Origin: a virus
Strand: one strand, 5' to 3'
Length of the DNA stretch: 30,788 nucleotides
Virus record (IMG/VR): IMGVR_UViG_3300025853_000412
Coordinates: 1 to 30,788 of that record
How positions within the stretch are numbered: position 1 is the first letter of the stretch; every line of letters starts with the position of its first letter. The position numbers and the translations under genes were made by a program. Under the pieces are notes generated by a model. The model did no database searches. It was not told the DNA's origin and worked only from the letters and a program-made list of their open reading frames with translations. Positions 1-7,500 of this stretch are shown here, one piece after another.

Positions 1-616
1 CGTGGAAGTTAAAGCCTAAGAAAGTGTTTACTTCGCCTGAAACCAATGCGCGAACGCTGTTGAAATCAGATGAAGTCACTTCAGTTTCACCCAACAACGC
101 AGAAAGGTTGTTAGCGTGGATCAACATATGACGACCTTCAGCAGGTACGTTGTTAGCGTCCATCAACTTCTTAGCTTCTAACAGCTTGTCCATGTTCAGG
201 TTGGTGTTAGCACCACCGATTGAAGAAGCAACAGTTAGAGAAGTAGAAGCTGCGTCAAGTGCATCGATGATCAACTGGTCAGCACGACGACCGATTGACT
301 TAGATACAACTTGAACCAACTCAGAACGCTCGTCGAAGTTGATTTTAGCTTGGTTGAAGATGTCTGAGTACTCAGCAGCGATGTAATCTGACAAGGTTAC
401 AGTTGCTTGAGAGTAATCAACATTCATTGGAGTAACGTCAGTTTGTGGAACACGAACTTGCGCTACGCCTTTGCCAATTTTAGGGAACTTGTGAGTAGAA
501 CCTTCTACACCAGTACGAAGACGGACGGTATTACGCAACATAGACTCACCCTGGTAAGCCTGTTTAACCTCCGCATCGAACAGCGTAACAAAGGCGTTTG
601 ATACATTAATTGCCAT
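1..616 (-). CDS. Major capsid protein, C-terminus cut by window edge
   Basis: This gene encodes the coat subunit of the phage head. The visible 205 residues begin MAINVSNAFVTLFDAEVKQA and continue with a segment that resembles phage capsid proteins (FPKIGKGVAQ, then repeated DYSQATVTLSDY-type strands, then a helical region with GRRADQLIIDAL). The ATG at 616 follows a good ribosome site (AGGAG) about 6 bases upstream. It comes directly after the scaffold gene, as capsid genes do in T7-like and Bbp-like podoviruses, and it has its own promoter. The open frame runs through base 1, so the end of the protein, probably 100-150 residues, lies outside the window. The assignment rests on remembered family resemblance plus gene order. 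Confidence 0.85.
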   Translation of the reverse strand, partial: MAINVSNAFVTLFDAEVKQAYQGESMLRNTVRLRTGVEGSTHKFPKIGKGVAQVRVPQTDVTPMNVDYSQATVTLSDYIAAEYSDIFNQAKINFDERSELVQVVSKSIGRRADQLIIDALDAASTSLTVASSIGGANTNLNMDKLLEAKKLMDANNVPAEGRHMLIHANNLSALLGETEVTSSDFNSVRALVSGEVNTFLGFNFH

Positions 617-761
617 TGTGATCTCCTGATCAATAATTTACGGTTAAAGTTTCGCTCTTATGGTTGTCCACATTGCGTGGGCCTGAACTTGCGTTTTACA
701 ACTCGCCCGTTGAGTAGGTCACTACTATTTAGGGTCGCTAATGCGATTAGCCTACGGTGAT

Positions 762-790
762 TTTATACACGAATCAGAAACTTGCAACAA
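762..790 (-). promoter_or_regulatory. Sigma70-like promoter of the capsid gene
   Basis: Read on the minus strand, TTGTTG (785-790) and TATAAA (762-767) are separated by exactly 17 bases. They lie just downstream of the scaffold terminator, so the capsid gene would have a transcript of its own with a leader of roughly 140 bases (617-755). The leader contains small palindromes such as CTAATcgcATTAG, of unknown meaning. The promoter call is by motif only. Confidence 0.6.
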
Positions 791-796
791 GTATTT

Positions 797-822
797 AAAG
801 AAAAACCCCAATTAAGGGGTTT
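797..822 (-). terminator. Rho-independent terminator after scaffold gene
   Basis: On the minus strand AAACCCC, a TTAATT loop and GGGGTTT form a perfect 7-bp stem (803-822) followed by a T-rich tract. It lies 8 bases after the scaffold stop codon and before the capsid promoter. It should end or weaken the packaging-head transcript. Confidence 0.8.
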
Positions 823-829
823 AACTTTA

Positions 830-1594
830 CTATTGACCAAATGCCTGTTCGAACATCTTTTCAACTTTTCGTCGATAAGCTGGGTCAGTCTTGTACTCTG
901 GCTTGCCTACCATCTCATATAGCTCATCTTTTGATGGCATATCTGATGATGGAGCAGTCTCAATCTGTACTCGACCTTCATACGAAGAACGTAGCTTTTG
1001 AAGTGCTTTGATGCCATTGGCAGTGCCACCCCAAATCTTAAACTCTTCGTAATCCTCTTGCCCCCAAATGCCTTTATCAACAAAGCCCTGTCCCCAGGTT
1101 GCCATGTTCTTAATAATGGCATCTGCATTAGGGCCTAGAGCTGCTCGCTCTTGCTCTAATGAGACTTGGATTTGTTGCGCCTCATTGCCTCCAAACTCCA
1201 AGACTGCTGATGCAAGCTCGTCAAAAGCCTCTTGATTGATACCGTTCTTCTTTGCCCATTCAACATAAGCGCCGACAACAGGATCGTCTTCTGTCGAGCC
1301 ATTGAACACATCCATCGTGTAGTCTTCTGGAGCTTTGTGATCACCAGCACGGAACTTCTTTTCTAGCTCTGCGTATGATTTGGCAATCTCTTCAAGCATT
1401 GGTTCATTGTCGTCCTTAGCCCAGAACTTCTCTGGCCACCAATCAGGACGCTCTAATGGTTCTGCTGACTCCGCTTCAGGGTCAGCAGCCACATGGCTGA
1501 TTTCCGCTTCAGCAGAGGTTGTGCTGTCTTCTTGTGTTTCAGCTTCCGCTGCTACACCGTCTAACAGGCCACCGCCTTCTTCGGTTTCGCTCAT
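830..1594 (-). CDS. Capsid assembly scaffold protein
   Basis: This 254-residue protein is probably the internal scaffold that guides prohead assembly. It is acidic in its first 60 residues (many E, D and A), then helical and charged, and ends in a basic stretch (YRRKVEKMFEQAFGQ), the usual make-up of podovirus scaffolds whose C-terminus binds the coat protein. WWPEKFW near residue 52 is a motif often seen at the start of phage scaffold domains. The gene sits between portal and capsid, as in T7 (gp9). It overlaps the upstream 82-residue protein by four bases (ATGA). Confidence 0.8.
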   Translation of the reverse strand: MSETEEGGGLLDGVAAEAETQEDSTTSAEAEISHVAADPEAESAEPLERPDWWPEKFWAKDDNEPMLEEIAKSYAELEKKFRAGDHKAPEDYTMDVFNGSTEDDPVVGAYVEWAKKNGINQEAFDELASAVLEFGGNEAQQIQVSLEQERAALGPNADAIIKNMATWGQGFVDKGIWGQEDYEEFKIWGGTANGIKALQKLRSSYEGRVQIETAPSSDMPSKDELYEMVGKPEYKTDPAYRRKVEKMFEQAFGQ

Positions 1595-1839
1595 TCTTTA
1601 ATCCTCTTGATACGTTTTTCAATGTCGCGAATGACAGCATTCTGTCCTTCACGGTAAAACCCGTAGCTGCTTTCAGCTCCAGGTTGCCAGCTTGGATTCT
1701 CAAGATAAGTCTCTCGAAGCCATGCCAACACTTTTTGCCCATTCTCAGTCGAGAATGTTCGTGCAATTAGGATGTCAAGATCGTCGCGTTTACGGTCTTC
1801 TGGAATGCTTACGTCAGGCTCAATTTCGTCCCAGCTCAT
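1591..1839 (-). CDS. Bbp19-like small phage protein
   Basis: An 82-residue protein that I recognise as the family typified by Bordetella phage Bbp19, from the pattern FSTENGQKVLAWLRETY followed by YGFYREGQNAVIRDIE. The family sits next to portal and scaffold genes in many podoviruses. Its exact job is not established to my knowledge. Four-base overlaps join it to the portal gene upstream and the scaffold gene downstream, so all three are probably translated from one message. Confidence 0.7.
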   Translation of the reverse strand: MSWDEIEPDVSIPEDRKRDDLDILIARTFSTENGQKVLAWLRETYLENPSWQPGAESSYGFYREGQNAVIRDIEKRIKRIKE

Positions 1840-3425
1840 TGAGTCATGCCTTCAGCAGCCATTTCTGCCGATTGCATAGGACTAGCGCCTTGCATTTGTG
1901 CTTGTTGGACTGCCATCGCCATTTGCTGAGCTTCCATCATCATCTGCTCACGCTCCATAGGCGTTGTGCGGATAGCGGCAGGAATACCCATCTTGTCAGC
2001 TACATAGTCAATCATGTCGCCTGTCTTAACAGCCAACTGACCTTCTGGCCCCATACCTTGTGCGATTTGAGCGAACTGCATAATCTGATTCACCTCTTCC
2101 ATATTCTGTGCTGCTGCCAATGGAGAAGTAGGACTTACCTTGACTTCTAAGCCATCGACCTTCAACGGAAGGGTAATCATGCCATTCTGATCCATAACTT
2201 CCAGTGTCTTAGCAACCAGTGGGATCATAGTCTCGTTGACCAATCGACCAAACGCAGAACCTAAGTTCTGAGCTAGCTCTTTCATACGCTCGACAACTTC
2301 TGTCGCAGAGCGAGCAGACATATTGTCAGGCGGCAATGATTCATCTAAAAGTGTTTTCTTAATATTCATGCGTAAGTCATTGATAATAATCTGACTTACG
2401 TTGAAATCACCTGCTCGTGGTAGAGCGCGGAGAGATTCACCTTGAGGGCCACCATTCCTCGCAACAGGTATGATCGCGCCAGGAACGATTCGTATTGTTT
2501 GCGGGTTCAATACGCCATCGTCTGCTGCTGTGTACACGCCCGTGATAGCCAGTGACGCATTTTTTAACAACAACTCAAGCGTCTTGTTCAGGGTCTTAAT
2601 GTCAGGCAGCGCAGTAATCACTGGGCCGCGACCATAGATTTCACCAGCCACTTTCATAAAACGGCTGACTACCCAAGGGCTAGACTTCTGGCGCTTGTAA
2701 ACTAGCTCAGATTTGCTCTTTGGGTGAATAACGTGATAGCAATAATCGCCACGATCATAGTCGTAAATAGTTGCTTCAACTAAGTCAACTTCTTCAGTTG
2801 GCTTATCATCAATTCGTTTTTGTAGCTCAGAATCAATTTCAGCGTCAGGCCACTGCTGCTTAATCGCTTCGCCCTTAATACGCATACGACGGTACACATT
2901 GTCTACCTGACCGTTTGCGCCTTCTTCAAATGCCACAAGATACTGAGGAACAGGGATAAAGTTAATCGGTGTAATGCCATCGCCAGGTTGAACCAGCATC
3001 ACTGCTGTACCAACTGACAGGTCAAGCAAGAACTCACCAATCGCAATGTCAAAGTTCGACTGCTTTAACACATCGAACATTTTGTCATTAAATACGTCTA
3101 AAGCTTGTTGTACTTCAAATCGACGCTCAGGTGGAACATCGCTACCTGGCTCTAGCTTGCACCACTTACGCTGTGGCGGGAAGATGCCAGATTGCATACG
3201 GTTAGCAAAACGCTGAGTTGAGTTAATAGCGGTAGAGTCAAATACACGACTCATCTTCTTTTGACCGCCTATTTTGCCCTCAAAGTCACCGTCATAAAGG
3301 TTACGCTGTGGCAATGCAAACTCGTACGCATCTTCGTACAAGTCACGGAAATTGTCTTTGCGAGATTGAGCAAGCTGTTGACGCTTAATAATCTGCTCTG
3401 GTGTGAGTTTCTTTGGCTCTGCCAT
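1836..3425 (-). CDS. Portal (head-tail connector) protein
   Basis: This 529-residue protein matches the T7-type portal family in length and in its N-terminus (RKDNFRDLYEDAYEFALPQRNLYDG). Twelve copies are expected to form the ring through which DNA enters and leaves the head. Further family features are the DSTAINSTQRFANRMQSGIFPP region, a long central beta-rich wing, a helical stretch with SARSATEVVERMKELAQNLG, and a Q/M-rich C-terminal tail. It lies between the small head genes and Bbp19/scaffold, as expected. A ribosome site (GGAG) precedes its ATG. Confidence 0.93.
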   Translation of the reverse strand: MAEPKKLTPEQIIKRQQLAQSRKDNFRDLYEDAYEFALPQRNLYDGDFEGKIGGQKKMSRVFDSTAINSTQRFANRMQSGIFPPQRKWCKLEPGSDVPPERRFEVQQALDVFNDKMFDVLKQSNFDIAIGEFLLDLSVGTAVMLVQPGDGITPINFIPVPQYLVAFEEGANGQVDNVYRRMRIKGEAIKQQWPDAEIDSELQKRIDDKPTEEVDLVEATIYDYDRGDYCYHVIHPKSKSELVYKRQKSSPWVVSRFMKVAGEIYGRGPVITALPDIKTLNKTLELLLKNASLAITGVYTAADDGVLNPQTIRIVPGAIIPVARNGGPQGESLRALPRAGDFNVSQIIINDLRMNIKKTLLDESLPPDNMSARSATEVVERMKELAQNLGSAFGRLVNETMIPLVAKTLEVMDQNGMITLPLKVDGLEVKVSPTSPLAAAQNMEEVNQIMQFAQIAQGMGPEGQLAVKTGDMIDYVADKMGIPAAIRTTPMEREQMMMEAQQMAMAVQQAQMQGASPMQSAEMAAEGMTQ

Positions 3426-3435
3426 TGCAGGCTCC

Positions 3436-4014
3436 TTATTCGTACCAAGTCAAAATGATTTCAGCGGGCTGTGCTGATCCGCTGTTGTTAGTTAAACGCA
3501 GCAAATAAGTTGTTAGCGGCTTAAGAATAATACTCGCTGATGACACATCGCCACCTGCTGCTTTCTTTTTAACACCACCAATCAAAATGTACTGGGCTAG
3601 CGTTGTTCCTGTTGAACTTACAGTAGGAGACAATAAGATAGCGGAGTTGCTAGTGTTAGTACTATTGCGATCTAAGTTGATAGAGCCTAACGGCGTTCCG
3701 CCTGACACGGTTGCGTTTTCATAGAAGTAACCCATGCCGTTGCCGCCACTAATGCCTTCAACATTCATTCTTGCTTCAACGCCAGAACCAAACGCAATCG
3801 CTAAATCTAAGCTAGCACCATCAGCCAATGAGGTTGATACTGCGCCAGCAGAATAGGCATCACCTTGGATAATATGCCCCTCAAGCGTAGATACTGTCGG
3901 TAGTCCGTAAGCTGTGCTTATTAGTACCTGCTCATCATTGCCATCTATATAGGACGGTGACGTATGCTTAGTATTGATACCAAGCGATTCGCGTTTTACG
4001 ACAAGGCGTGTCAT
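3436..4014 (-). CDS. Probable head decoration or fibre-like structural protein
   Basis: A 192-residue protein rich in Ser, Thr, Gly and Ala with alternating beta-type segments and no enzyme motif. It contains repeated short strands (SILLSPTVSS, ASIILKPLTTYLLRLTNNSG) of the kind seen in virion surface proteins. It lies just before the portal gene, inside the head operon. A decoration or head-fibre role is an inference from composition and place. I do not recognise a named family. Confidence 0.5.
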   Translation of the reverse strand: MTRLVVKRESLGINTKHTSPSYIDGNDEQVLISTAYGLPTVSTLEGHIIQGDAYSAGAVSTSLADGASLDLAIAFGSGVEARMNVEGISGGNGMGYFYENATVSGGTPLGSINLDRNSTNTSNSAILLSPTVSSTGTTLAQYILIGGVKKKAAGGDVSSASIILKPLTTYLLRLTNNSGSAQPAEIILTWYE

Positions 4015-4148
4015 TTCTTCTTACGCTCAGCCTCAGAATAAGCAATAGCCGCAGCTTGCTTCTTACTTGTTACCTTTTTGCCAGAGCTAGACTTTAGTTT
4101 GCCTTTTGCAAACTCTTTCATCACTTTAGCAATCTTTTCTTGCTTCAC
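4011..4148 (-). CDS. Small basic protein, DUF6496-like
   Basis: A 45-residue protein starting from GTG at 4148, which overlaps the previous stop in a GTGA; its own stop overlaps the next start in an ATGA. The sequence KVMKEFAKGKLKSSSGKKV followed by KKQAAAIAYSEAERKKK closely follows the pattern I associate with DUF6496 (K-V-M-x-E-F-x-x-G-x-L, then K-Q-A-I-A-I-A). Members are common in phages and bacteria and have no known function. The coupling on both sides argues strongly that it is translated. Confidence 0.7.
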   Translation of the reverse strand: MKQEKIAKVMKEFAKGKLKSSSGKKVTSKKQAAAIAYSEAERKKK

Positions 4149-4372
4149 GATATGATATCCGTACCAAGACCAAGCTCTGAATCTTCACGATCAGCTAACA
4201 ACATACGGCGACCGCCTCGCTGACGAGCAAGTGTTTTAGCCTGAAGTGCAGCACCTTCACGAGCTGTTTGCGCTTGTTGACGCTTCTCTTGTGACTCTAA
4301 CTGCTCTCGTTGAATTCTTAACTGCTCTTCTTGAGCCGAAGTGTCAGGTTTACCAAATATAGCACTCATCAT
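4145..4372 (-). CDS. Small coiled-coil protein of the head operon
   Basis: A 75-residue protein with a Q/E/R-rich helical middle (EEQLRIQREQLESQEKRQQ) likely to form a coiled coil, then RQRGGRRMLL and an acidic tail. Small proteins of this look are frequent between terminase and portal genes in marine podoviruses. No function is known to me. The ATG at 4372 overlaps the preceding stop (TAATG); a second ATG follows at once, at 4369. Confidence 0.6.
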   Translation of the reverse strand: MMSAIFGKPDTSAQEEQLRIQREQLESQEKRQQAQTAREGAALQAKTLARQRGGRRMLLADREDSELGLGTDIIS

Positions 4373-4563
4373 TAACCACCTAATGTATCTTGGGTATCGC
4401 CTAAACTACGAGAAAACAAACCACCCATGCCGCGACGTGCTCGTAAAGAGGCTTGCCTTTGCATTGCTGCTTGCGTGTCCGCTGCTGTTGCAGTAACTTT
4501 TTCTGGAGCTGTGGCTGTAGGCTGTTTGCCTTTGCCTGTAACTTTTTCAACTACAGCGCTCAT
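4372..4563 (-). CDS. Small head-operon protein of unknown function
   Basis: A 63-residue, Ala/Thr/Lys-rich protein with a disordered N-terminal half and a C-terminal half rich in Arg and Gly (RARRGMGGLFSRSLGD). The ending resembles that of other short proteins in this operon. It is tightly spaced (three bases) after the acetyltransferase-like gene. I do not recognise a family, and the call rests on position and coupling. Confidence 0.55.
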   Translation of the reverse strand: MSAVVEKVTGKGKQPTATAPEKVTATAADTQAAMQRQASLRARRGMGGLFSRSLGDTQDTLGG

Positions 4564-4566
4564 AAT

Positions 4567-5052
4567 TTAATCCTTTGTAATTGCCATCATAAAAAAGTCA
4601 GAACCATCGGGGCCAAATCGCCTCATTACACCATCATCTGAAAAGCCTAAGCACTTTGCCCACTTGTACGCTCTGATATCATCGCATCTTACTGTAATTT
4701 GTAAACGATTCAACCTATCTTTTTGAAATTTAAGCGCAATCCACTTTTTTGCAACCTTTGTCATAGCAAGACCGTAGCGTCTTACTGCCTCATCCACTAA
4801 GAACCAACCTTCTTCTAAGCCTGTCCAGATGGGTGATGAGCCAAAGATGCCAAGCGTTTTACCACGCTGTATTACCGTAATCGCCTGACCACCTTCTGCT
4901 TGCGTCGTTATGCGATGACGTAACTCAGACTCATCATGTCCTTGTAAGTCAGGCTGATTCAACACAAAGTTATTTAGATGTTCGCGCATAAATGGCACGA
5001 TCACCACACCAGGTGGCAACTTACAGACAAGATTCAGGTCTAAAGGGTTCAT
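4567..5052 (-). CDS. GNAT acetyltransferase-like protein (gp13-like)
   Basis: A 161-residue protein with the outline of a GNAT fold: a mid-region strand (ITVIQRGKTLGIFGSSPI), a strand-helix segment (GWFLVDEAVRRYGLAMTKVAKKWIALKF), and a late strand-helix (RLQITVRCDDIRAYKWAKCLGFSDDG) where the WAKCLGF motif is typical of the GNAT C-terminal half. Similar proteins beside terminases in T7-like and marine phages are often annotated as acetyltransferases or as internal virion protein A. The classical acetyl-CoA P-loop (Q/RxxGxG/A) is poor, so catalytic activity is doubtful. Its ATG overlaps the terminase stop. Confidence 0.6.
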   Translation of the reverse strand: MNPLDLNLVCKLPPGVVIVPFMREHLNNFVLNQPDLQGHDESELRHRITTQAEGGQAITVIQRGKTLGIFGSSPIWTGLEEGWFLVDEAVRRYGLAMTKVAKKWIALKFQKDRLNRLQITVRCDDIRAYKWAKCLGFSDDGVMRRFGPDGSDFFMMAITKD

Positions 5053-6584
5053 CCAAATACGTCAAAATCAGCCGTTGTCAATGTCTGTGCGACAAAAGTT
5101 TTGTTTGTGCTAGCCGTATTGCGGCGCGTCATATTGCGGTATTCGCCGCCACCCACTAGCAAATAACCAAATGCGTCACCAACGTGTGAGTGTTCGTTCT
5201 TATTTGGCGAATCTTTGAATCGCTCTTGCCCAGCGCCCACCGCGATCCGCTTGAAATGATAACCGCCGCTTAGCGATTTGCGTACCATCTTGCACGACTT
5301 ATGTACTAGCAAGCCAGGTTTACCCATTACCATACGGTTCATTGGTGCAGCGCTTGCCTCACGACGTGCCTTGAAATCGTTGGTTGCCGTAGGCTGTGCC
5401 TTTAGGCCCAGTGTGCGTAGGTACTCGAACGCCGTCGTCTCATAGATTGCATCACGCTGCTGACCTGCGGGGTCGCCCCAGACCAACACTTCGTAGTTAG
5501 GGAACCGAGTTTGCAGCTCTGCGAGCAGCTCGTTACCAAAACGCTCAAGACCCATGTCAAATGTGACGATCTCATGGAAGACTCGCCACTGTCCTGACGG
5601 ATGACGTTGACCAAAGACCGCCGCTGGTGTCAAACCAAAGTCAAGTCCTACCTGAATCGGCAGGTTAGGGTCAGGTACGATCTCCTCAGTTGACATTAAC
5701 TGGTCGTCATACTCTGGCCATACAGGTCTTCCCTCTTGTACATAGGTATATTTACCCTCTGCATAACAGCGAATCCAATCGAGGTTCTTACCCGCTAGCT
5801 GCTGTAAGTAGTAACCAGGCGGTAGGTTCTTGAGATTCTCCCCTTTAGGGTTGAGCTTCCACCATTTACCTGCGCCAAAGACGTGATCATTGGCCTCTGG
5901 GTTCTCCGGTAGCTCTTCTTGCGGCACATCGATGATGCCGCCAGGCTGCGAATAGAACTTCCACGCATATTTACCCGTTATCGGTTCCTTCTCGGCTAGT
6001 CTGAACCACCAGTGATCGTCGTCCATCGGGTTGGTATCCATCCAAATACCATGCCAAGTCGCGCCACCTTCACGTTTTGACGGGTAACGACCCACACGGT
6101 GTGTCAATCCGTCGATAACCGCCTTTGGTAGCTCTCGTGCCTCGTTGACCCAGGCTCCCGTTAATTCAAGGGATAGCAACTTCCGTACGTCTTTTGGCTG
6201 GTCGAGCGCCATAAAGATGACTTCGCAGTCCACACCCGCCGCTTCGCCTCTTGGTGGCAGCTTAATGTGATGCGTTATAGGCGGAGTCCAGCGCAGAGGC
6301 CCAAACGTATCCTCTGGAAAGATGTCAGTCCACGTCTTAATGGTGGTGGTCTTCAACTCAGGGTAGCTGTTACGCACGATAACGAAGCGGCTATAACGTA
6401 TCCCGTCATTGGGTGAAGGTTTTTGCTGCAACGCCACCTTCATCACCTTCAAACAGCTTACATAGGACTTACCAGAACCTACAGGGCCACATATACCCGT
6501 TACAAAGGAGTCATCCTGAAGGAACTTATACGCAATAGGACTACTACTTAGATCAACATTAACACCAGGAAAGCCATCACTCAT
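5049..6584 (-). CDS. terL: Terminase large subunit
   Basis: The 511-residue DNA-packaging motor: an ATPase that drives DNA into the prohead through the portal and a nuclease that cuts the concatemer. The Walker A motif GPVGSGKS lies at about residues 33-40. The Walker B/coupling region is near LTGAWVNEARELP. The C-terminal RNase H-like nuclease shows three acidic sites: VGLDFGLTP, VWGDPAGQQRD and SHVGDAFGYLL. Length is normal for podovirus TerL. It overlaps the small subunit by eight bases. The family does not by itself show whether the ends are cos, pac or direct repeats. Confidence 0.95.
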   Translation of the reverse strand: MSDGFPGVNVDLSSSPIAYKFLQDDSFVTGICGPVGSGKSYVSCLKVMKVALQQKPSPNDGIRYSRFVIVRNSYPELKTTTIKTWTDIFPEDTFGPLRWTPPITHHIKLPPRGEAAGVDCEVIFMALDQPKDVRKLLSLELTGAWVNEARELPKAVIDGLTHRVGRYPSKREGGATWHGIWMDTNPMDDDHWWFRLAEKEPITGKYAWKFYSQPGGIIDVPQEELPENPEANDHVFGAGKWWKLNPKGENLKNLPPGYYLQQLAGKNLDWIRCYAEGKYTYVQEGRPVWPEYDDQLMSTEEIVPDPNLPIQVGLDFGLTPAAVFGQRHPSGQWRVFHEIVTFDMGLERFGNELLAELQTRFPNYEVLVWGDPAGQQRDAIYETTAFEYLRTLGLKAQPTATNDFKARREASAAPMNRMVMGKPGLLVHKSCKMVRKSLSGGYHFKRIAVGAGQERFKDSPNKNEHSHVGDAFGYLLVGGGEYRNMTRRNTASTNKTFVAQTLTTADFDVFG

Positions 6585-7008
6585 CGACGACCTCCGCTTC
6601 TTGCTCGATCTCGACAGGTGCTTTGACGTTAAAGCCGATAACAGACGGCTTATCCATGTTCTGCTCGACCTCTAACAAGCCCGCAGCCTTCGCTAAGGTA
6701 CGCAATGTCTGAACTTTATCGTGTAATTCAACCGTTACGGTGGATGCACCATCTTTGCTAATAGTAGAAGTCACCTTCTTAATGGCTCTATGGGCATATT
6801 CTGGAATATCTTTGGCCGCCTTCAGGCGAACATTGCCATACTCATCCCAATCCATGATGTCACGCACAGAGGTCGTGGCCATACACAACATTTCTGTTGC
6901 TATCGCCTCTTTATTCTGCTTAATGGTATTGCTCTTTTTTAGCTCAGTGACACGGGGCTTACTACCACCATATCCTTTAAGGCTAGGTATTACGTTCTTT
7001 TTTGTCAT
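6577..7008 (-). CDS. terS: Terminase small subunit
   Basis: A 143-residue protein placed directly before the large terminase and overlapping it. It is basic and helical at the N-terminus, then predicted helices around AIKKVTSTISKDG, with an acidic C-terminus (EIEQEAEVVDE), a plausible layout for the subunit that recognises phage DNA. The family is weakly conserved, so position carries most of the weight. The ATG at 7008 has an AAGGTG ribosome site and a promoter 25-50 bases upstream. Confidence 0.75.
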   Translation of the reverse strand: MTKKNVIPSLKGYGGSKPRVTELKKSNTIKQNKEAIATEMLCMATTSVRDIMDWDEYGNVRLKAAKDIPEYAHRAIKKVTSTISKDGASTVTVELHDKVQTLRTLAKAAGLLEVEQNMDKPSVIGFNVKAPVEIEQEAEVVDE

Positions 7009-7024
7009 ATAGCACCTTTAGTCA

Positions 7025-7052
7025 TTGACAGGGAATATAGCAGTAGTACAAT
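7025..7052 (+). promoter_or_regulatory. Rightward near-consensus promoter before the structured RNA
   Basis: TTGACA (7025-7030, a perfect -35) and TACAAT (7047-7052, five of six) are separated by 16 bases. Transcription would start near 7059-7061, exactly where the first arm of the long closing stem of the candidate RNA begins. No protein gene lies downstream on this strand in 7061-7500. Confidence 0.6.
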
Positions 7053-7061
7053 TATTTTAAA
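7034..7061 (-). promoter_or_regulatory. Leftward promoter of the terminase operon
   Basis: On the minus strand TATATT (7034-7039) carries an extended -10 TGC just upstream and a weaker TTTAAA (7056-7061) 16 bases away. The start point would be near 7027, leaving a short leader with an AAGGTG site before terS. Its -10 lies inside the spacer of the rightward promoter at 7025-7052, so the two probably cannot be occupied together. Confidence 0.5.
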
Positions 7062-7313
7062 AGGCAATTCCTGTAAGGCCACCTAAGGTATGAAAAACTA
7101 CCAAGATACTCCAGTGGCCCTATCAGTCTGGGATAAACGTTATACGACGATAATTCTTACAGGAAACCCTTAATGGGATGCCAAGCCGAACAGAGTCCGC
7201 TCCTGACGTAGGCTGAAGCATTAGTCGAGCATCCGCTCCCTAACCATTAATCGGTCAGACCAACCAATAATCATTGGCTAATCCTGAATAGACGGGAGTT
7301 AGCCTATTGCCTT
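7060..7313 (+). ncRNA. Candidate structured non-coding RNA, about 250 nt
   Basis: This stretch has no convincing gene but holds nested complementary segments that form a multi-branched fold. P1 (7061-7068 with 7306-7313, 8 bp) closes the whole element. P2 (7068-7077 with 7156-7165, 10 bp perfect) encloses 7077-7082 with 7114-7119. P3 pairs 7170-7181 with 7229-7233 plus 7244-7250 (12 bp with one bulge) and holds an inner stem 7184-7187/7211-7214 and a small hairpin with a TCCG loop, a UNCG-type tetraloop on this strand. P4 (7276-7285 with 7294-7304) has ten pairs, one a G-U pair only on the plus strand. A promoter starts at its 5' end. The fold matches no RNA class known to me. P1 and P2 share base 7068 and P2 and its inner stem share 7077. 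Confidence 0.5.
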
Positions 7314-7396
7314 CCACTACAGCACAAACGATATATCCCTCTCCTCTCTCGTATACATTGCTCTGCACGATCTAAAAAGCCCGATCAAGGATTTTC

Positions 7397-7452
7397 CAGA
7401 AAATTTTGCGTGAATTTACTCAATCCCAAAAAACTCAGAAAATTTTGCGTGA
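7397..7452. repeat. Pair of 17-bp direct repeats, possible packaging site
   Basis: CAGAAAATTTTGCGTGA occurs identically at 7397-7413 and 7436-7452, 39 bases apart. The second copy runs straight into a G-run and then a C-rich tract (7453-7490). Each copy contains the palindrome AAAATTTT. Position between replication and terminase genes fits a cos or pac recognition region, but the sequence alone does not show a cleavage site. Confidence 0.5.
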
Positions 7453-7464
7453 GGGGGATACGAC

Positions 7465-7500
7465 GCACCCACCACCCCATCCCCCCCAAAGGGTGCTTTT
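7465..7500 (+). terminator. Weak rightward terminator-like hairpin
   Basis: GCACCC (7465-7470) and GGGTGC (7491-7496) can pair around a 20-base loop and are followed by TTTT on the plus strand. It could end the transcript that begins near 7060. The long loop and short T-run make it weak, and the inverted repeat might instead belong to a packaging site. Confidence 0.3.

Noticed and set aside
7123-7221. A 32-residue minus-strand frame in the intergenic gap
   Set aside because: No ribosome site or family resemblance was seen, and the pairing pattern explains the region better as RNA.
7170-7250. Possible tRNA or tmRNA fragment, from a GTTCGGCTTG stretch on the minus strand
   Set aside because: No cloverleaf with proper acceptor, D and T arms can be drawn, and there is no CCA-type end.
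7060-7313. Group I intron or other known ribozyme
   Set aside because: I looked for group I P7-type, RNase P and hammerhead core motifs on both strands and saw none; the region also does not interrupt a gene.
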